A stretch of DNA of 5,403 nucleotides from CAYGVT01 sp964353355 (GTDB lineage Archaea > Thermoplasmatota > DTKX01 > GCA-020343715): NCBI GenBank assembly GCA_964353355.1, contig CAYGVT010000137.1, forward strand, positions 1-5,403, written 5' to 3'. Numbering within the stretch: position 1 is the first letter of the stretch; every line of letters begins with the position of its first letter. Made by a program: the position numbers and the translations under genes. The notes beneath the pieces were generated by a model that worked only from the letters and a program-made list of their open reading frames with translations, was not told the DNA's origin and did no database searches. Of this stretch, positions 5,160 to 5,403 are shown one piece after another.

Positions 5160-5403
5160 TCACTCCTCCTCGACCCACTCTTGACCCTTGCCCTTGCTGG
5201 GGAGCTGCCCGGGCGCACCCGCCTCGAACTTTCGCTTGAGCTCCCGGTAGCTCTGCTCAGATATCTCGCCGAGGATGAACCGCTCCTCCAGCTTGGCAAG
5301 GAGCGCGGCCTTGTCCACGGGGGGCGCGGCCGCGCCCGCGGCCGCCCTCCTGGGCTCGGCCTTGGGCTTCGCCCCGTGCTCCTTCAGGAACGTCGACGAG
5401 TCT
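5160..5403 (-). CDS. C-terminal part of an unidentified protein with a SHOCT-like helical module (5' end outside window)
   Basis: Eighty codons are visible before the TGA at 5162-5160; the start lies beyond the right edge. Visible residues 1-30 are a low-complexity Ala/Pro/Lys-rich linker containing AAAGAAAPP. Residues 31-60 form a two-helix unit, with KLEERFILGEISEQSYRELK at its core. This matches the pattern of SHOCT-type short C-terminal modules: leucine-rich helix, G-E-I-[ST]-x-E-x-[YF] turn, second helix. Such modules commonly sit at the end of otherwise unrelated archaeal and bacterial proteins and are thought to mediate oligomerisation or contacts. The last 20 residues are charged and end in VEEE. 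What the main domain does cannot be said from this fragment. It points the same way as the surface-protein gene but is separated from it by 257 bases that include a promoter, so the two are probably not one operon. Confidence 0.82.
   Translation of the reverse strand, partial: DSSTFLKEHGAKPKAEPRRAAAGAAAPPVDKAALLAKLEERFILGEISEQSYRELKRKFEAGAPGQLPSKGKGQEWVEEE

Noticed and set aside
4937..5299. Minus-strand 120-codon open frame overlapping the SHOCT-like gene end and the intergenic region
   Set aside because: It is out of frame with the SHOCT-like coding sequence, spans the TATA box, and has a Ser/Arg/Pro-rich sequence with no motif.

Overview
The window is GC-rich (by eye about two thirds G+C), and every gene I can support lies on the minus strand. 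The features point to an archaeon. There is an archaeal-type TATA box (TTTATATA, with a purine-rich element before it) ahead of the main gene, no bacterial -35/-10 pair, frequent AGG arginine codons, and a GGTG-type ribosome-binding site. The protein types also resemble those of high-GC Thermoplasmatota-like euryarchaea: FG-GAP propeller surface proteins and a SHOCT-like C-terminus. The exact lineage cannot be fixed from the sequence alone.

Layout, in the direction of transcription (right to left). (1) 5403-5160: the last 80 codons of a gene whose start lies outside the window, ending in a helical SHOCT-like module. (2) 5159-4903: a 257-base intergenic region with a clear TATA box at 5013-5006 and a roughly 80-base predicted leader. 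(3) 4902-1: one uninterrupted reading frame of 1634 codons that runs off the left edge, so the 3' end is missing. It fills about 90% of the window. All the other long open frames on either strand are shadows of it, caused by high GC.

The large gene encodes a giant type-I membrane-anchored surface protein. Its order is: signal peptide (1-30), unnamed beta-sandwich module copy 1 (84-182), PA14 domain (220-345), module copy 2 (361-450), FG-GAP/VCBS beta-propeller (about 470-862) with six calcium-loop motifs spaced 54-56 residues plus one degenerate blade, module copy 3 (872-970), about five Ig/PKD/cadherin-like domains (973-1462), a proline-rich stalk (1463-1472), one transmembrane helix (1480-1502), and a charged, partly coiled-coil cytoplasmic tail (1503 to beyond 1634). 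About 18 N-glycosylation sequons occur before the membrane helix and none in the visible tail, which supports this topology.

The most plausible role is cell-surface adhesion or carbohydrate/partner recognition outside the cell, with an intracellular tail that could connect to cytoplasmic partners. The ligand is unknown. I see no RNA genes, CRISPR array, mobile element or defence/biosynthetic cluster. The points worth following are the triplicated unnamed module, the degenerate first propeller blade, DNA-level traces of blade duplication, a short upstream ORF overlapping the start by ATGA, and the large cytoplasmic tail.
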